Shown here piece after piece: positions 26,622 through 34,280 of a DNA stretch of 50,662 nt. The DNA lies in NCBI RefSeq assembly GCF_000346755.1, contig NZ_ANNV01000153.1, forward strand, positions 1-50,662, given 5' to 3'. The notes under the pieces are model-generated. The model did no database searches, had not been told where the DNA came from, and saw only the letters and a program-made list of their open reading frames with translations. The DNA comes from Pseudomonas sp. CBZ-4 (GTDB lineage: Bacteria > Pseudomonadota > Gammaproteobacteria > Pseudomonadales > Pseudomonadaceae). How positions within the stretch are numbered: the stretch's first letter is position 1; each line of letters begins with the position of its first letter. Position numbers and translations under genes: made by a program.

Positions 26622-26966
26622 ATGTCTAAACGCATAGGCCAGCACCTTGCTGGCAGGAATCGTGCAGCTCGAAATCCATATAAAACTGTCAGATTCCAAC
26701 GCATTTATAAGGTGCTAGCGGACATGGTCATTGCGCCACGTCAAACCCGCTACCCGGCACAACCACGCCTTGACGCCCTACGCATCCAGCACACCTGGTG
26801 GGCTATCGAAGCCATTCTATTGGCAACGCCCAACGACAATTATATTCAGGGCATCATCGCAGACCTGGCACGGATGGCGCCTAAAGATCAGCCTTGGCCT
26901 ATTAGTCGTCTGGACGCAGAACGCATTTGGCTGGACGTGCTCCATTCCTTGCGCCAGCGAGGCTGA
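26622..26966 (+). CDS. Small protein of the replication unit, unknown
   Basis: A 114-aa protein with a basic N-terminus (MSKRIGQHLAGRNRAARNPYKTVRFQRIYKVLADMV) and a Trp-containing, mostly helical C-terminal half. No family recognised. The gene is 2 bp from alpA and 3 bp from the large replication gene, so all three are cotranscribed. A DNA-binding accessory role in replication is possible from charge and place only. Confidence 0.7.
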   Translation: MSKRIGQHLAGRNRAARNPYKTVRFQRIYKVLADMVIAPRQTRYPAQPRLDALRIQHTWWAIEAILLATPNDNYIQGIIADLARMAPKDQPWPISRLDAERIWLDVLHSLRQRG

Positions 26967-26969
26967 AGC

Positions 26970-29900
26970 ATGAAGCAATCCAAGTTCGCAGCGTGGGTGG
27001 TCGAGCGCTACCCATCGCCGCTCGATACCCTTTCCAGATACATCGAAGATGCCCAGGCGGCGGCAGCCTGCGTTGGCGCCTTGCTGGATGCCATGCCCGA
27101 CCTGGACGGCAAGTGGCACAAACTGCCCGAGCTGGACGGCAAGAACAATAAAACTCGATCCTACCGGGGCGAGTGGGTCACCGACAACGACGGCACCGTT
27201 TGGCCCTCGATCACCTTCACCGCTATCGGTCGGAGCTCTGTCTATTGGAAACCCCGCGACCAGGCTTTTCAGGACTGGAAGGCTTCGGCCAATGAAGATG
27301 CGTCAGGCGCCGCAAATGAGGCGCGCCGTGAAGAGTACCGCCGCCGAGCTGCCGAACTGCAAGCCGAAGCCCATACCAAACGCGCAGCCAACGATGAACA
27401 GCGTCAGGCTGGCCGCCAGGCTGCCGCAGAAGCCGCCGCCATGGTGTGGGCTTCTGCCTCGCCGTGCGTCGGACATGCCTACCTGACCGTCAAACGGGTT
27501 CAGGCGCATGGATTGCGCGTGGTGACCATCAGCCAGCGCGCCCGCCTTTGGAACGATGAAAAAGCCAAGTGGCAGACTGTGACAGTGGCGCGCCGTGGTG
27601 AAATTCTGGTGCCCATGGTAGCCGTGGACGGCTCACTTTTTAACGTGCAGCGCATCAGTGATGACGGCGAGAAACGGTTTTTAATGGGAGGCCGTAAACA
27701 GGGCACCTTCCACCGCATCGAGGGTACTGGTCTAGCCTGGCTAGCCGAAGGCTACGCCACCGCCGCGACGATCCATGCCGCCACCGGTGCCGCTGTCTTG
27801 ATCGCCTTCGACGCTGGCAACATGGCTACCGTAGCTGCCGAGCTACCGGGCCGTTTAAACGCAGTCGCCGCCGACAATGACGCAAAGGGCGCAGGGCAGA
27901 AAGGCGCCGAAGCTACCGGCCTGCCATCCGTTATGCCGCCGACTGTGGGCGACGACTGGAACGACCACGCTGCACGCTTCGGCTTAGCTTCGGTGACAGA
28001 GCTGCTGGCGTGTGCCCTTTCACCTGTGCGTGAAGAGCCAGCCGAGGACCACCCTCCTCGTCTCTCTCTGCCCATATTCACTGACTTAGCAAACCTCCCG
28101 CGTATCGAGCTGTTGGGCCGTGAACAGGTCTGGTTCAACAAGCTGGCAAAAGAGGCTGACCCACTGCAGGCCGCTGCCTTGGCGTGGGCTATCTGCCGCA
28201 AGCGCGCCGTGACGATCCCGACGCAGATGACTCTGGGCGAGTTGCTGGAGCGTATCGAGCACGCCGCAGCCGACCGTTTGCACCCTGAAACCGTTGCCAC
28301 CATGGGCCGCGCTTTGACCCATTGGAACAATCAGCGCCACAAGCGCGCCCTGTCGCATGTGACCGTATCGCCGGAAATCCTGCGTCGGCACCGGCACGAA
28401 GTCCGCACCGAACTGCCAGAACTGGGCGCCGACGACTACCAGGGCGTTGTCCTGCTGTGGGCACCGATGGCGAGCGGCAAGACCCAGCGCGTCGGCAAAC
28501 CATTTGCAGCATGGGCGCGCCAACATGGCCGCTTCATCGCCACTTGCCACCGCCGCAGCCTGGTCGCTGAAATGGCCGAGCGCCTGAGCTGTGACCACTA
28601 CGGCGACGTGACCCAGGAAACCGCGTGGTCAGTTCGAGCCCTGGCCACCTGCCTGCCGAGCATCACCAAGGGCGCCCATGCGCAAATTATCAGGGAATGC
28701 GCCTACCTGTTCGTGGATGAAATCGCCCAGGTTCTGCGCTTCCTCGAATCCGACAAAACCTGTCGTACTGAAGAAGGTACCAACGCCGAGGTCTACCAGT
28801 ACCTGCGCGACCTGGTGAGCCGTGCCCGTTGCGTGATCGGCGCCGATGCTGGCATGGATGACCGTGTTGTGCAGTTCTTGGAGTCCTGCAGACCTGGAGA
28901 GCAATTCCGCATTATTGAGGTTCGTCCACGCAACGAAGGCCTGAGCGCTGGCACTGGCTACGGCGCCGACGCTGTTGCCGCAGCCTATGGCGAAATGTGC
29001 GCCCGTGTGACTGATGGTCAGCGCATATGGGTGAGCTGTGAGTCTGAAAAGCGCGTTGCTGAAGTTGCCAGGCTGCTGGAATCGACCGGCGCCCGTGTTC
29101 TGGCCGTTACTGCGAGCAATCGCGGCAACAGCAAGCAGTCAGCCTTCTGGCAGAACCCTGAAGCCGTTTCGCGCACCTACGACGCGGTCGTGCATTCGCC
29201 CGTTATTTCTTCAGGCCTGAGCATCGAACACAAGGCAGCTGGCGCCTGGTTCCATCATGGCTTTTTCATCGGTGGCGGTCACGCAATCACACCTGCCGAC
29301 GCCGCGCAGATGATGCGTCGCGTGCGCTACCTAAGAAGCTGGTCCGTCGCCCTGGTGGCAAACACCATGCGCGGCCTGGACGATCCCGAAGCCATGCTGC
29401 AGGGCATGGAAGCCGCTGCCGCTGCTGAAGGCACAGCCGCCGCTGCGACTAAATTTGACGGGTTCGTGGCTGACATTCGGGCGGATAACTCCAATGCCCG
29501 CGCCGACTTCGCTGCTGGCCTGATCTGGGTACTGCAGCGCGCTGGCTTTTCCCTAAAGCGCCTGCAAATGCAAGCTGACGCACCGGACGCCAATGAACTG
29601 AAGGCACTGCGCACTGAGCTGGCAGACGAACGCCGCGCCGCAATTCTGGGTGCCAGCGACCTGAACGACGACGAAGCACGACGCCTGCGCAGCGCTGAGC
29701 ATCGCACGCAAGAGCAATCGGATGCCTTGACCAAGCACGCCATACGTCACGCGCTGGGCATCACCGACGTTTCCGACGATGCCTTGGACATTTGGGACGA
29801 TGGCAGAGGCCCACGGCGCCTGGATCGCTTTAGCGCTGCCGTATTTGGCCTGGCTGAGCATAACGATGATGCCAAGCACATGACCCAGCGTCGCTTCACT

Positions 29901-30497
29901 CGCGCCCGCGTGACCGCATACCGTGACTTTTTTGATGACGTGGAGATTCGGCCAGGCCTTAGGGTTGATGACGACACTGCAGACCAATTGATTCATCGAG
30001 CCATAGACCGCAGACACCTGCTGGCCTGGTTGGGCATCGTTCCTTCGCGCTTCGGATCATCCACTGGCAACAACAAGGATGGCGAGCAGAAACCCTTCCC
30101 AATGCCGAAGGCGCCGCAGAAGGACGTTGGTGAGATATTTCGCGCTATGGGCCTGGAGCTGAAACGCCGTCGCAATGAGTGGGCTGGAACTAAGTGTTAC
30201 GAACTACAAGAGGCTGCTTTTCAGGTAACGGCAGGCTGGGCCGAGCGTCGAAACAGTGCCAGATGCGGTGTTATTACTTACGGGAAAACAGGGCAAGTGG
30301 CACTGTTCAGTCGCGGCGAGGATGACGCTCATTGGCTCGCCATCCGTAATCAGCTGATCGCTGAAATAGACCAAATGACAACGCATCGGGCCGAGGCGCT
30401 AATTCTTGCCCACCTGAATAGCCGAGGCCCCACTGCGGGTGCTAGGTCCACTGCCCTATGGTTCAAGCTGGTGTTCGTCGAGCGGTGCGCGGCGTGA
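26970..30497 (+). CDS. TOPRIM primase-helicase-like replication protein
   Basis: A 1175-aa multidomain protein and the largest gene of the element. The N-terminal part (about 1-170) has unknown structure and a long Ala/Glu/Arg helix. A TOPRIM-type catalytic fold lies at about 250-330: GLAWLAEGYATAATIHAATG with Glu, then AVAADNDAKGAGQKGA with the DxD pair and GDDWNDH. A helicase core follows with Walker A APMASGKT at about 498, Walker B YLFVDEIAQ at about 580, and a later motif HSPVISSGLSIEH. It resembles the origin-binding/CyRepA1-type plasmid and satellite replication proteins, which would act as primase and helicase at the element's own origin. SD GCGAGG precedes ATG. The C-terminal 250 aa are unassigned. 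Confidence 0.8.
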   Translation: MKQSKFAAWVVERYPSPLDTLSRYIEDAQAAAACVGALLDAMPDLDGKWHKLPELDGKNNKTRSYRGEWVTDNDGTVWPSITFTAIGRSSVYWKPRDQAFQDWKASANEDASGAANEARREEYRRRAAELQAEAHTKRAANDEQRQAGRQAAAEAAAMVWASASPCVGHAYLTVKRVQAHGLRVVTISQRARLWNDEKAKWQTVTVARRGEILVPMVAVDGSLFNVQRISDDGEKRFLMGGRKQGTFHRIEGTGLAWLAEGYATAATIHAATGAAVLIAFDAGNMATVAAELPGRLNAVAADNDAKGAGQKGAEATGLPSVMPPTVGDDWNDHAARFGLASVTELLACALSPVREEPAEDHPPRLSLPIFTDLANLPRIELLGREQVWFNKLAKEADPLQAAALAWAICRKRAVTIPTQMTLGELLERIEHAAADRLHPETVATMGRALTHWNNQRHKRALSHVTVSPEILRRHRHEVRTELPELGADDYQGVVLLWAPMASGKTQRVGKPFAAWARQHGRFIATCHRRSLVAEMAERLSCDHYGDVTQETAWSVRALATCLPSITKGAHAQIIRECAYLFVDEIAQVLRFLESDKTCRTEEGTNAEVYQYLRDLVSRARCVIGADAGMDDRVVQFLESCRPGEQFRIIEVRPRNEGLSAGTGYGADAVAAAYGEMCARVTDGQRIWVSCESEKRVAEVARLLESTGARVLAVTASNRGNSKQSAFWQNPEAVSRTYDAVVHSPVISSGLSIEHKAAGAWFHHGFFIGGGHAITPADAAQMMRRVRYLRSWSVALVANTMRGLDDPEAMLQGMEAAAAAEGTAAAATKFDGFVADIRADNSNARADFAAGLIWVLQRAGFSLKRLQMQADAPDANELKALRTELADERRAAILGASDLNDDEARRLRSAEHRTQEQSDALTKHAIRHALGITDVSDDALDIWDDGRGPRRLDRFSAAVFGLAEHNDDAKHMTQRRFTRARVTAYRDFFDDVEIRPGLRVDDDTADQLIHRAIDRRHLLAWLGIVPSRFGSSTGNNKDGEQKPFPMPKAPQKDVGEIFRAMGLELKRRRNEWAGTKCYELQEAAFQVTAGWAERRNSARCGVITYGKTGQVALFSRGEDDAHWLAIRNQLIAEIDQMTTHRAEALILAHLNSRGPTAGARSTALWFKLVFVERCAA

Positions 30498-30498
30498 C

Positions 30499-30539
30499 GA
30501 GAGGACCGGCCAACGACCTGGAAAAATCCGGGTCCTCTC
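30499..30539. repeat. Nested inverted repeat after the replication gene
   Basis: A 9-bp stem GAGAGGACC/GGTCCTCTC with a 23-nt loop. The loop can form an alternative inner stem (GACC-TGG/CCG-GGTC). It starts 2 bp after the stop at 30497. It may end the replication transcript or mark an origin. The following 170 bp up to the next gene contain nothing I recognise. Confidence 0.5.
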
Positions 30540-30710
30540 TCGGGCGGCAGGCCCTGTGGGTCCATAGGAGTCGCGACAATCCATATCTGGGTGCATTTTC
30601 AAAACCGGTTTAACAACTATATCTGAACATGAATGAATCTAATGCAGGCATTGAAAACACAGGGCGTTCCAACCGTACAGCCAGCAACACGATGAAGTAG
30701 TTTCATATAA

Positions 30711-31715
30711 GTGGAAAAAGCCCAAGAGGAGCAGGCGCTCGGTAAAGGTCAGAATCTAGGCCGACACTTCATCAAAAAACCGAGCGACCAAATGAACGAA
30801 CTTCTCAAACTATTTGAAGACGCCAAACGCCAACTAGGCGCAAGCGTCACCTATGACCATGCAGGCGACGTGCGCCACGTAATGCCCAGGGTTCCGGCCA
30901 GTGTCAGCACACTAAACCTCCGCGAACTGAGCCTGCCACCGTTCCTCGCAAGCCAAGGGTTGAACCAGGTTCGCGTACCGGTCGGCACCGAGGCAGGCAA
31001 GAAAACCACTTTCAGCAGCGTCCTCCTGGAATCGAGCCGCGTAGCTCAGGCCGGTGCCCGTATCATCCTGGTGAACGAAGCCGATGATGCAATCAGCGTG
31101 CCTGGTGGTGGCATCGCCCTACAGCGCCGCAACGCGGGTTACACCGTGATCGAAGCGGCCGATTTTGCTGTTGTTGATGACGGTGATGATCTGGTGAATA
31201 GCGCCCTGCCGGTTCACCGCGACCTGATTGACCTGGAAACCATTCCCGCTCTGGGGTTTCGTGTGGCGCTGAGCCGCGCAGAACAGAAGGCATACGAAAG
31301 CGGCCAACTGGCTGATAGCGCCCTGGTCAGCATCGCTCTGGGCATTGCCCGCGCCGCCGACGCCACCCTGCTTTCGGCTATTGTCGCTGGCACCCCTGCA
31401 ACCTTCAGCCTCGGCGCTGCCGCCGCACTTGGCGTCGAGTTTGCCGAGCTTCGCGCCCTGGTTGGCACTGCTGGCGCTGGCACAGCCGTTGGCCAAGACG
31501 GCACCTTGCGCGCCGCTGGCGTACTGGCTGAGCTGACGCCAACTGTCGCTGAAACCATCGTTGGCACGTTCAACCGCGCTGCTGTGGCCGTCCATGAGGA
31601 CATCCGTCTGGTCGCAGAGCGCACCAATAAGCAGGGCGAATTGATCCTGACTTGCTGGGTGAACATGCAAGCCTTGCTGCCAATGCCTGGCGCGTTCTTC
31701 AAGGTCAGCGCGTAA
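30711..31715 (+). CDS. HK97-like major capsid protein candidate
   Basis: A 334-aa protein from GTG; an ATG at 30792 (MNELLKLFEDAKRQLG) gives 307 aa and may be the true start, as neither has a strong SD. The order of elements resembles HK97-fold capsid proteins: an N-terminal helix, an extended basic strand region (VRVPVGTEAGKKTTFSSVLL), LPVHRDLIDLETIP, a helical ARAADATLLSAIVAG segment like the family's spine, and a C-terminal stretch VHEDIRLVAERTNKQGELILTCWVNMQALLPMPGAFFKVSA similar to capsid P-domain ends. It stands alone, without portal, protease or scaffold genes. An encapsulin-like shell or a capsid-remodelling factor are alternatives. The assignment is from memory of family shape, not from a search. 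Confidence 0.5.
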   Translation: MEKAQEEQALGKGQNLGRHFIKKPSDQMNELLKLFEDAKRQLGASVTYDHAGDVRHVMPRVPASVSTLNLRELSLPPFLASQGLNQVRVPVGTEAGKKTTFSSVLLESSRVAQAGARIILVNEADDAISVPGGGIALQRRNAGYTVIEAADFAVVDDGDDLVNSALPVHRDLIDLETIPALGFRVALSRAEQKAYESGQLADSALVSIALGIARAADATLLSAIVAGTPATFSLGAAAALGVEFAELRALVGTAGAGTAVGQDGTLRAAGVLAELTPTVAETIVGTFNRAAVAVHEDIRLVAERTNKQGELILTCWVNMQALLPMPGAFFKVSA

Positions 31716-32039
31716 ATGCGCGCCAAGTGGAAGGAAGGCGAGGTGGCGGAAGCCACTGCCCTACCTGCTGAAGTTCTGACAGCCCTAGACGGCGCGAATG
31801 TTTACGTTCGCCAGCCTGGCGAGGACGGTGATCCGCGTGTTGTGGTTCAACCGGCTGGCATGAAAGGTTGGGTGCATGGTGACGAGGATAGCGAACGCCT
31901 GTCACGGATGTTCCCTGAACTGACTGAAACACAACTGCAGCGCGCCACCCGCTACCTGTCCAGCAAGGTGAGAAATCATTTGCGGATGACTGGGAACAAC
32001 AGCGCGAAGTTGCAGAAAAACTGGGTTCATTCCTGGTAA
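31716..32039 (+). CDS. Unknown protein coupled to the capsid-like gene
   Basis: A 107-aa protein whose ATG directly abuts the stop of the capsid-like gene (TAAATG), so translation is coupled. It has an acidic, Pro/Gly middle (VRQPGEDGDPRVVVQPAGMKGWVHGDEDSERLSRMF) and a basic C-terminus. No family recognised. Tight coupling suggests it works with, or assembles on, the upstream protein. Confidence 0.65.
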   Translation: MRAKWKEGEVAEATALPAEVLTALDGANVYVRQPGEDGDPRVVVQPAGMKGWVHGDEDSERLSRMFPELTETQLQRATRYLSSKVRNHLRMTGNNSAKLQKNWVHSW

Positions 32040-32051
32040 TTGGTGAAGAAA

Positions 32052-32231
32052 ATGAAAGCACAGATGAAGGCAATGAAACCTGTAAAGCTGACCGTGCTGC
32101 TTGATGCGGACCTGGAACGGCGCCTGCACGATGAGCAAGCCAGGATCGCGAAAGAGACAGGCTTTAACGTGTCCATGACTCAAGTTGCATCCCGCGCAAT
32201 GCGCGCCGGGTTCGACTCGCAACAAGCTTAA
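32052..32231 (+). CDS. Ribbon-helix-helix-like small protein
   Basis: A 59-aa protein. After a basic leader (MKAQMKAMKPV) it reads KLTVLLDADLERRLHDEQARIAKETGFNVSMTQVASRAMRAGF, which fits the strand-helix-helix of CopG/Arc-type DNA-binding proteins. SD GGTGAAG precedes the ATG. It could be the regulator of the late genes of the element. The fold call is by pattern only. Confidence 0.6.
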   Translation: MKAQMKAMKPVKLTVLLDADLERRLHDEQARIAKETGFNVSMTQVASRAMRAGFDSQQA

Positions 32232-32351
32232 AGAATCACTGCTGCCTCAGAAGCGATGGTGAGCAGGAATGGCCCCACCTGCGGACACAACGGGGCCCCT
32301 AATTTCCCTACCGATGCGCCAGCAGCGCCGGTTTTTTTGAGTAGACCAGTT

Positions 32352-32714
32352 ATGGAAACCGCACAAACCCTCGAATCGCTTTTCTCTCATCAACTCCAAA
32401 TCGAGCAAGCAGCCGCTAAATTGCTTGCAGATGCCAGAGCGCTAAAAACGGTCCTAAAACGCCAGCCATTGTGCCCTGAAGTTTCCGAACTCCTGGCAGA
32501 GTTACGCCGAGGCGGCGACACAGCGAAGACCCTCGCAACTCGTTTCAGTAGTGCTCTGCTAGAACACGCCGACGCTGAACATTTGTCAGAACAATCGAAC
32601 CGGCCAAAATGGAAGCCAAGCCGCAGCTGTAGCGCTGGTCAGCGTGCTCGCCGTGACATGCTCAAGAATGGCGGCCTGATTGGCAACATCGACGCGCCAG
32701 GTTTTGGCCTGTGA
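32352..32714 (+). CDS. Unknown small protein
   Basis: A 120-aa frame from METAQTLESLFSHQL; an ATG-less upstream extension to 32256 is possible but is Pro-rich and unlikely to be coding. The N-terminal 90 residues are helical (LQIEQAAAKLLADARALKTVLKR), and the C-terminal part has SNRPKWKPSRSCSAGQRARRDMLKNGG, basic and possibly nucleic-acid binding. No family recognised. Its stop overlaps the next GTG by 4 bp (GTGA). Confidence 0.55.
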   Translation: METAQTLESLFSHQLQIEQAAAKLLADARALKTVLKRQPLCPEVSELLAELRRGGDTAKTLATRFSSALLEHADAEHLSEQSNRPKWKPSRSCSAGQRARRDMLKNGGLIGNIDAPGFGL

Positions 32715-32896
32715 GCGAGAAAGCTGAGCCACAGAGCTGGGACGATTGCGTGTCCCAGCTGCTAGGCCCAAAGCTTCTGCGGGACGACCCGGAGGTGCGC
32801 CGCCGCAATGCCCTGGAGCTTGCAGCGGCGGCGCTTCGTGCAGCCGGGAAGCATGATTTAGTTAGTCTGCTCTCAATAATTAAAAGGTGCGAATAA
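32711..32896 (+). CDS. Unknown 61-aa protein
   Basis: A short acidic-basic helical protein (MSEKAEPQSWDDCVSQLLGPKLLRDD) read from GTG within GTGA of the preceding gene, suggesting coupling. It contains a Leu/Ala-rich C-terminal helix ending SIIKRCE. No family recognised. It overlaps the end of the opposing gene by 17 bp. Confidence 0.5.
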   Translation: MSEKAEPQSWDDCVSQLLGPKLLRDDPEVRRRNALELAAAALRAAGKHDLVSLLSIIKRCE

Positions 32897-33314
32897 ACGC
32901 GCCAATCAAATTACAAAGCCATAGATAGTGTGGGTGTGCTACGGCACGAGAAACGACAACCTGTCCGTTCTCCGACAGAACATCCTCATCACGGGCATAC
33001 AAGAAAATACCGCGAACGTGCATGTCCCCCGCATGATCCACGGCAGAAACAATACATTTCGCTACGACAGCATCGCCCCGGATATGCGGCACTGCGTTAA
33101 TTTTAAAAGGTTGACCAAAAATGGAACCTGAAATTAACGCCCCCTCCGCCACCTCACTGTCAAAGACAATCACAGATTGCAGAGTCTTAGGCGCCACATC
33201 TCGCCAAAGGTCCATAACATCGGCGACCGCCTGCAAAGCTTTATCGTATTGCTTTTGGCGTTGATTGAGATCCCTACTCGCAGCTTCAGAATTTGTGTAA
33301 AGAAACTCTTCCAT
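32880..33314 (-). CDS. Unknown accessory protein at the right end of the element
   Basis: A 144-aa cytoplasmic protein on the strand opposite to the other element genes. The ATG (MEEFLYTNSEAASRDLNQR) has AAGGA upstream; the longer frame is unlikely. The N-terminal 45 aa form a helix with DLNQRQKQYDKALQAVADVMD, followed by alternating strands (VIVFDSEVAEGALISGSIFGQPFKINAVPHI, VVAKCIVSAVD) and a C-terminus with HPHYLWLCNLIGAFI. No family recognised. Position beside the attachment site and opposite orientation are typical of cargo or defence genes in satellites; the function is unknown. Confidence 0.65.
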   Translation of the reverse strand: MEEFLYTNSEAASRDLNQRQKQYDKALQAVADVMDLWRDVAPKTLQSVIVFDSEVAEGALISGSIFGQPFKINAVPHIRGDAVVAKCIVSAVDHAGDMHVRGIFLYARDEDVLSENGQVVVSRAVAHPHYLWLCNLIGAFIRTF

Positions 33315-33564
33315 TCCATCATCCTTGCTCAGAGACTTTGAGTCCGCAGTCTGATGTACCCTGCAAATGGTGGCAACCAGCCATGTCACTGCGGTGCGTG
33401 AAATCACATGTCGCGACCTAAAAGAACGCACAGGCCTGCAAATATGGGCCTTCAGCTTTCTGGGTCGCGATCAAACCGCTCAATCAATAGTGAGAAATTT
33501 ACCGAAGGCAGGCTTTGGGGAAAGAAAAATCAGGCTCCCCCTGCAGAGAGGACGCCATCTAGAA

Positions 33565-33585
33565 ACGGGGAATGAACGGGGAAAA
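33565..33585 (+). repeat. Right 21-bp direct repeat (probable integrase arm site)
   Basis: Two ACGGGGAA units 11 bp apart. It matches the left repeat at 24662 with one mismatch and lies 55 bp inside the right attachment site. The 326-bp stretch 33315-33640 holds nothing else I can name. Confidence 0.6.
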
Positions 33586-33640
33586 TACAGGCTTAAAAAC
33601 TCGCTCACCAAAGGAAAACCGCTCAAGCCCTTGAATTATA

Positions 33641-33689
33641 TGGTGTCCCAGGGCAGGTTCGAACTGCCAACCTTCCCCTTAGGAGGGGG
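33641..33689 (-). repeat. Right attachment site within tRNA-Arg
   Basis: A 49-bp segment identical to the left copy except at the two T-stem positions. Together with 24487-24535 it defines the element ends. Confidence 0.9.
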
Positions 33690-33717
33690 ATGCTCTATCC
33701 AATTGAGCTACTGGGAC
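33641..33717 (-). tRNA. tRNA-Arg (anticodon CCT)
   Basis: 77 nt including CCA. Acceptor stem GTCCCAG pairs with CTGGGAC; anticodon stem TCCCC/GGGGA frames loop CTCCTAA, so the anticodon is CCT (AGG codons). The gene is intact, but its 3' half now comes from the inserted element; the former chromosomal 3' half is at 24487-24535. Confidence 0.95.
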
Positions 33718-33876
33718 AAATGACAGCCACTGCGCCAGGGGCAGTGCGACGGACGGCGTGCATGTTAACGGCCAAGGTGGGTTTTGTCATGTCGTCCGTA
33801 GGCTTTTTGAGTGTAGGCCGCCGCCTGCCTGGGTGACTACGGCCTGCCCCTGCAAATCCGGGCACTTGGCGCCATC

Positions 33877-33990
33877 GTGCAAAATGCACTCCGCCAAAAT
33901 GCCATCATTGCAAATTGCAAGGAAATAGCCCCTTAAACAACACCTAAGCCACTGATTTTATTGAAATAAAACATTGGCACGGGTTCTGCA
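33877..33990 (+). promoter_or_regulatory. Sigma-54 promoter with two upstream palindromes
   Basis: TTGGCACGGGTTCTGCA at 33974-33990 has GG and GC 12 bp apart. Upstream are two palindromes, GTGCA-AAA-TGCAC (33877-33889) and TTGCAA-A-TTGCAA (33908-33920), with centres 31 bp apart (three helical turns) and at about -118 and -87 from the predicted start site (about 34001). This is the usual layout of an enhancer-binding-protein promoter. Confidence 0.65.
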
Positions 33991-34036
33991 ATACTTCCCC
34001 TACAACAGCCAATTGGCCACACCAGCCACGGAGAAC

Positions 34037-34270
34037 ATGATCATGAACAGCGCGCTTCTGTTAGCTCTCAACGCCGTGGCCCTGGCCGCATTGGTGATGT
34101 TCCACTTCCAATCGAGCAACAACGAAGACACCGCGCAGCTTCGCCAACCGGTGCCACACCACTTGCAACAGCGCCCGCAACTGGCGGTGATGACCGCCAA
34201 GCCACAATCCGACATCCACCTGACACAGGGCACTCAAGCAGCGCCCTCCTCCGAACACTGGGTTTTCTGA
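34037..34270 (+). CDS. Small single-span membrane protein
   Basis: A 77-aa protein from MIMNSALLLALNAVALAALVMFHF; an ATG at 34043 gives 75 aa and has better SD spacing (GGAG, 9 nt). One N-terminal transmembrane helix (about 4-24) is followed by a Gln/His-rich soluble tail ending SSEHWVF. Family not recognised. It is downstream of the sigma-54 promoter and 10 bp before another small membrane protein. Confidence 0.7.
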   Translation: MIMNSALLLALNAVALAALVMFHFQSSNNEDTAQLRQPVPHHLQQRPQLAVMTAKPQSDIHLTQGTQAAPSSEHWVF

Positions 34271-34280
34271 GGGCACCCCC

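Larger units (their letters stand above)
24487..33689. mobile_element. Integrated satellite-like element in tRNA-Arg(CCT)
   Basis: A 9154-bp insertion bounded by a 49-bp duplication (24487-24535 and 33641-33689, two mismatches) of the 3' half of tRNA-Arg(CCT). Gene order: integrase, gap, alpA-type regulator, small protein, TOPRIM-helicase, capsid-like protein, four small genes, and one opposing gene at the far end. A 21-bp repeat lies inside each end. No conjugation, portal, terminase, tail or lysis gene is visible. The content fits a phage satellite or very small integrative element and does not fit a complete prophage. Confidence 0.85.

Noticed and set aside
30498..30710. Phage cos or pac site in the gap before the capsid-like gene
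   Set aside because: Only a modest inverted repeat is visible and there is no terminase gene to relate it to. Not claimable from sequence alone.
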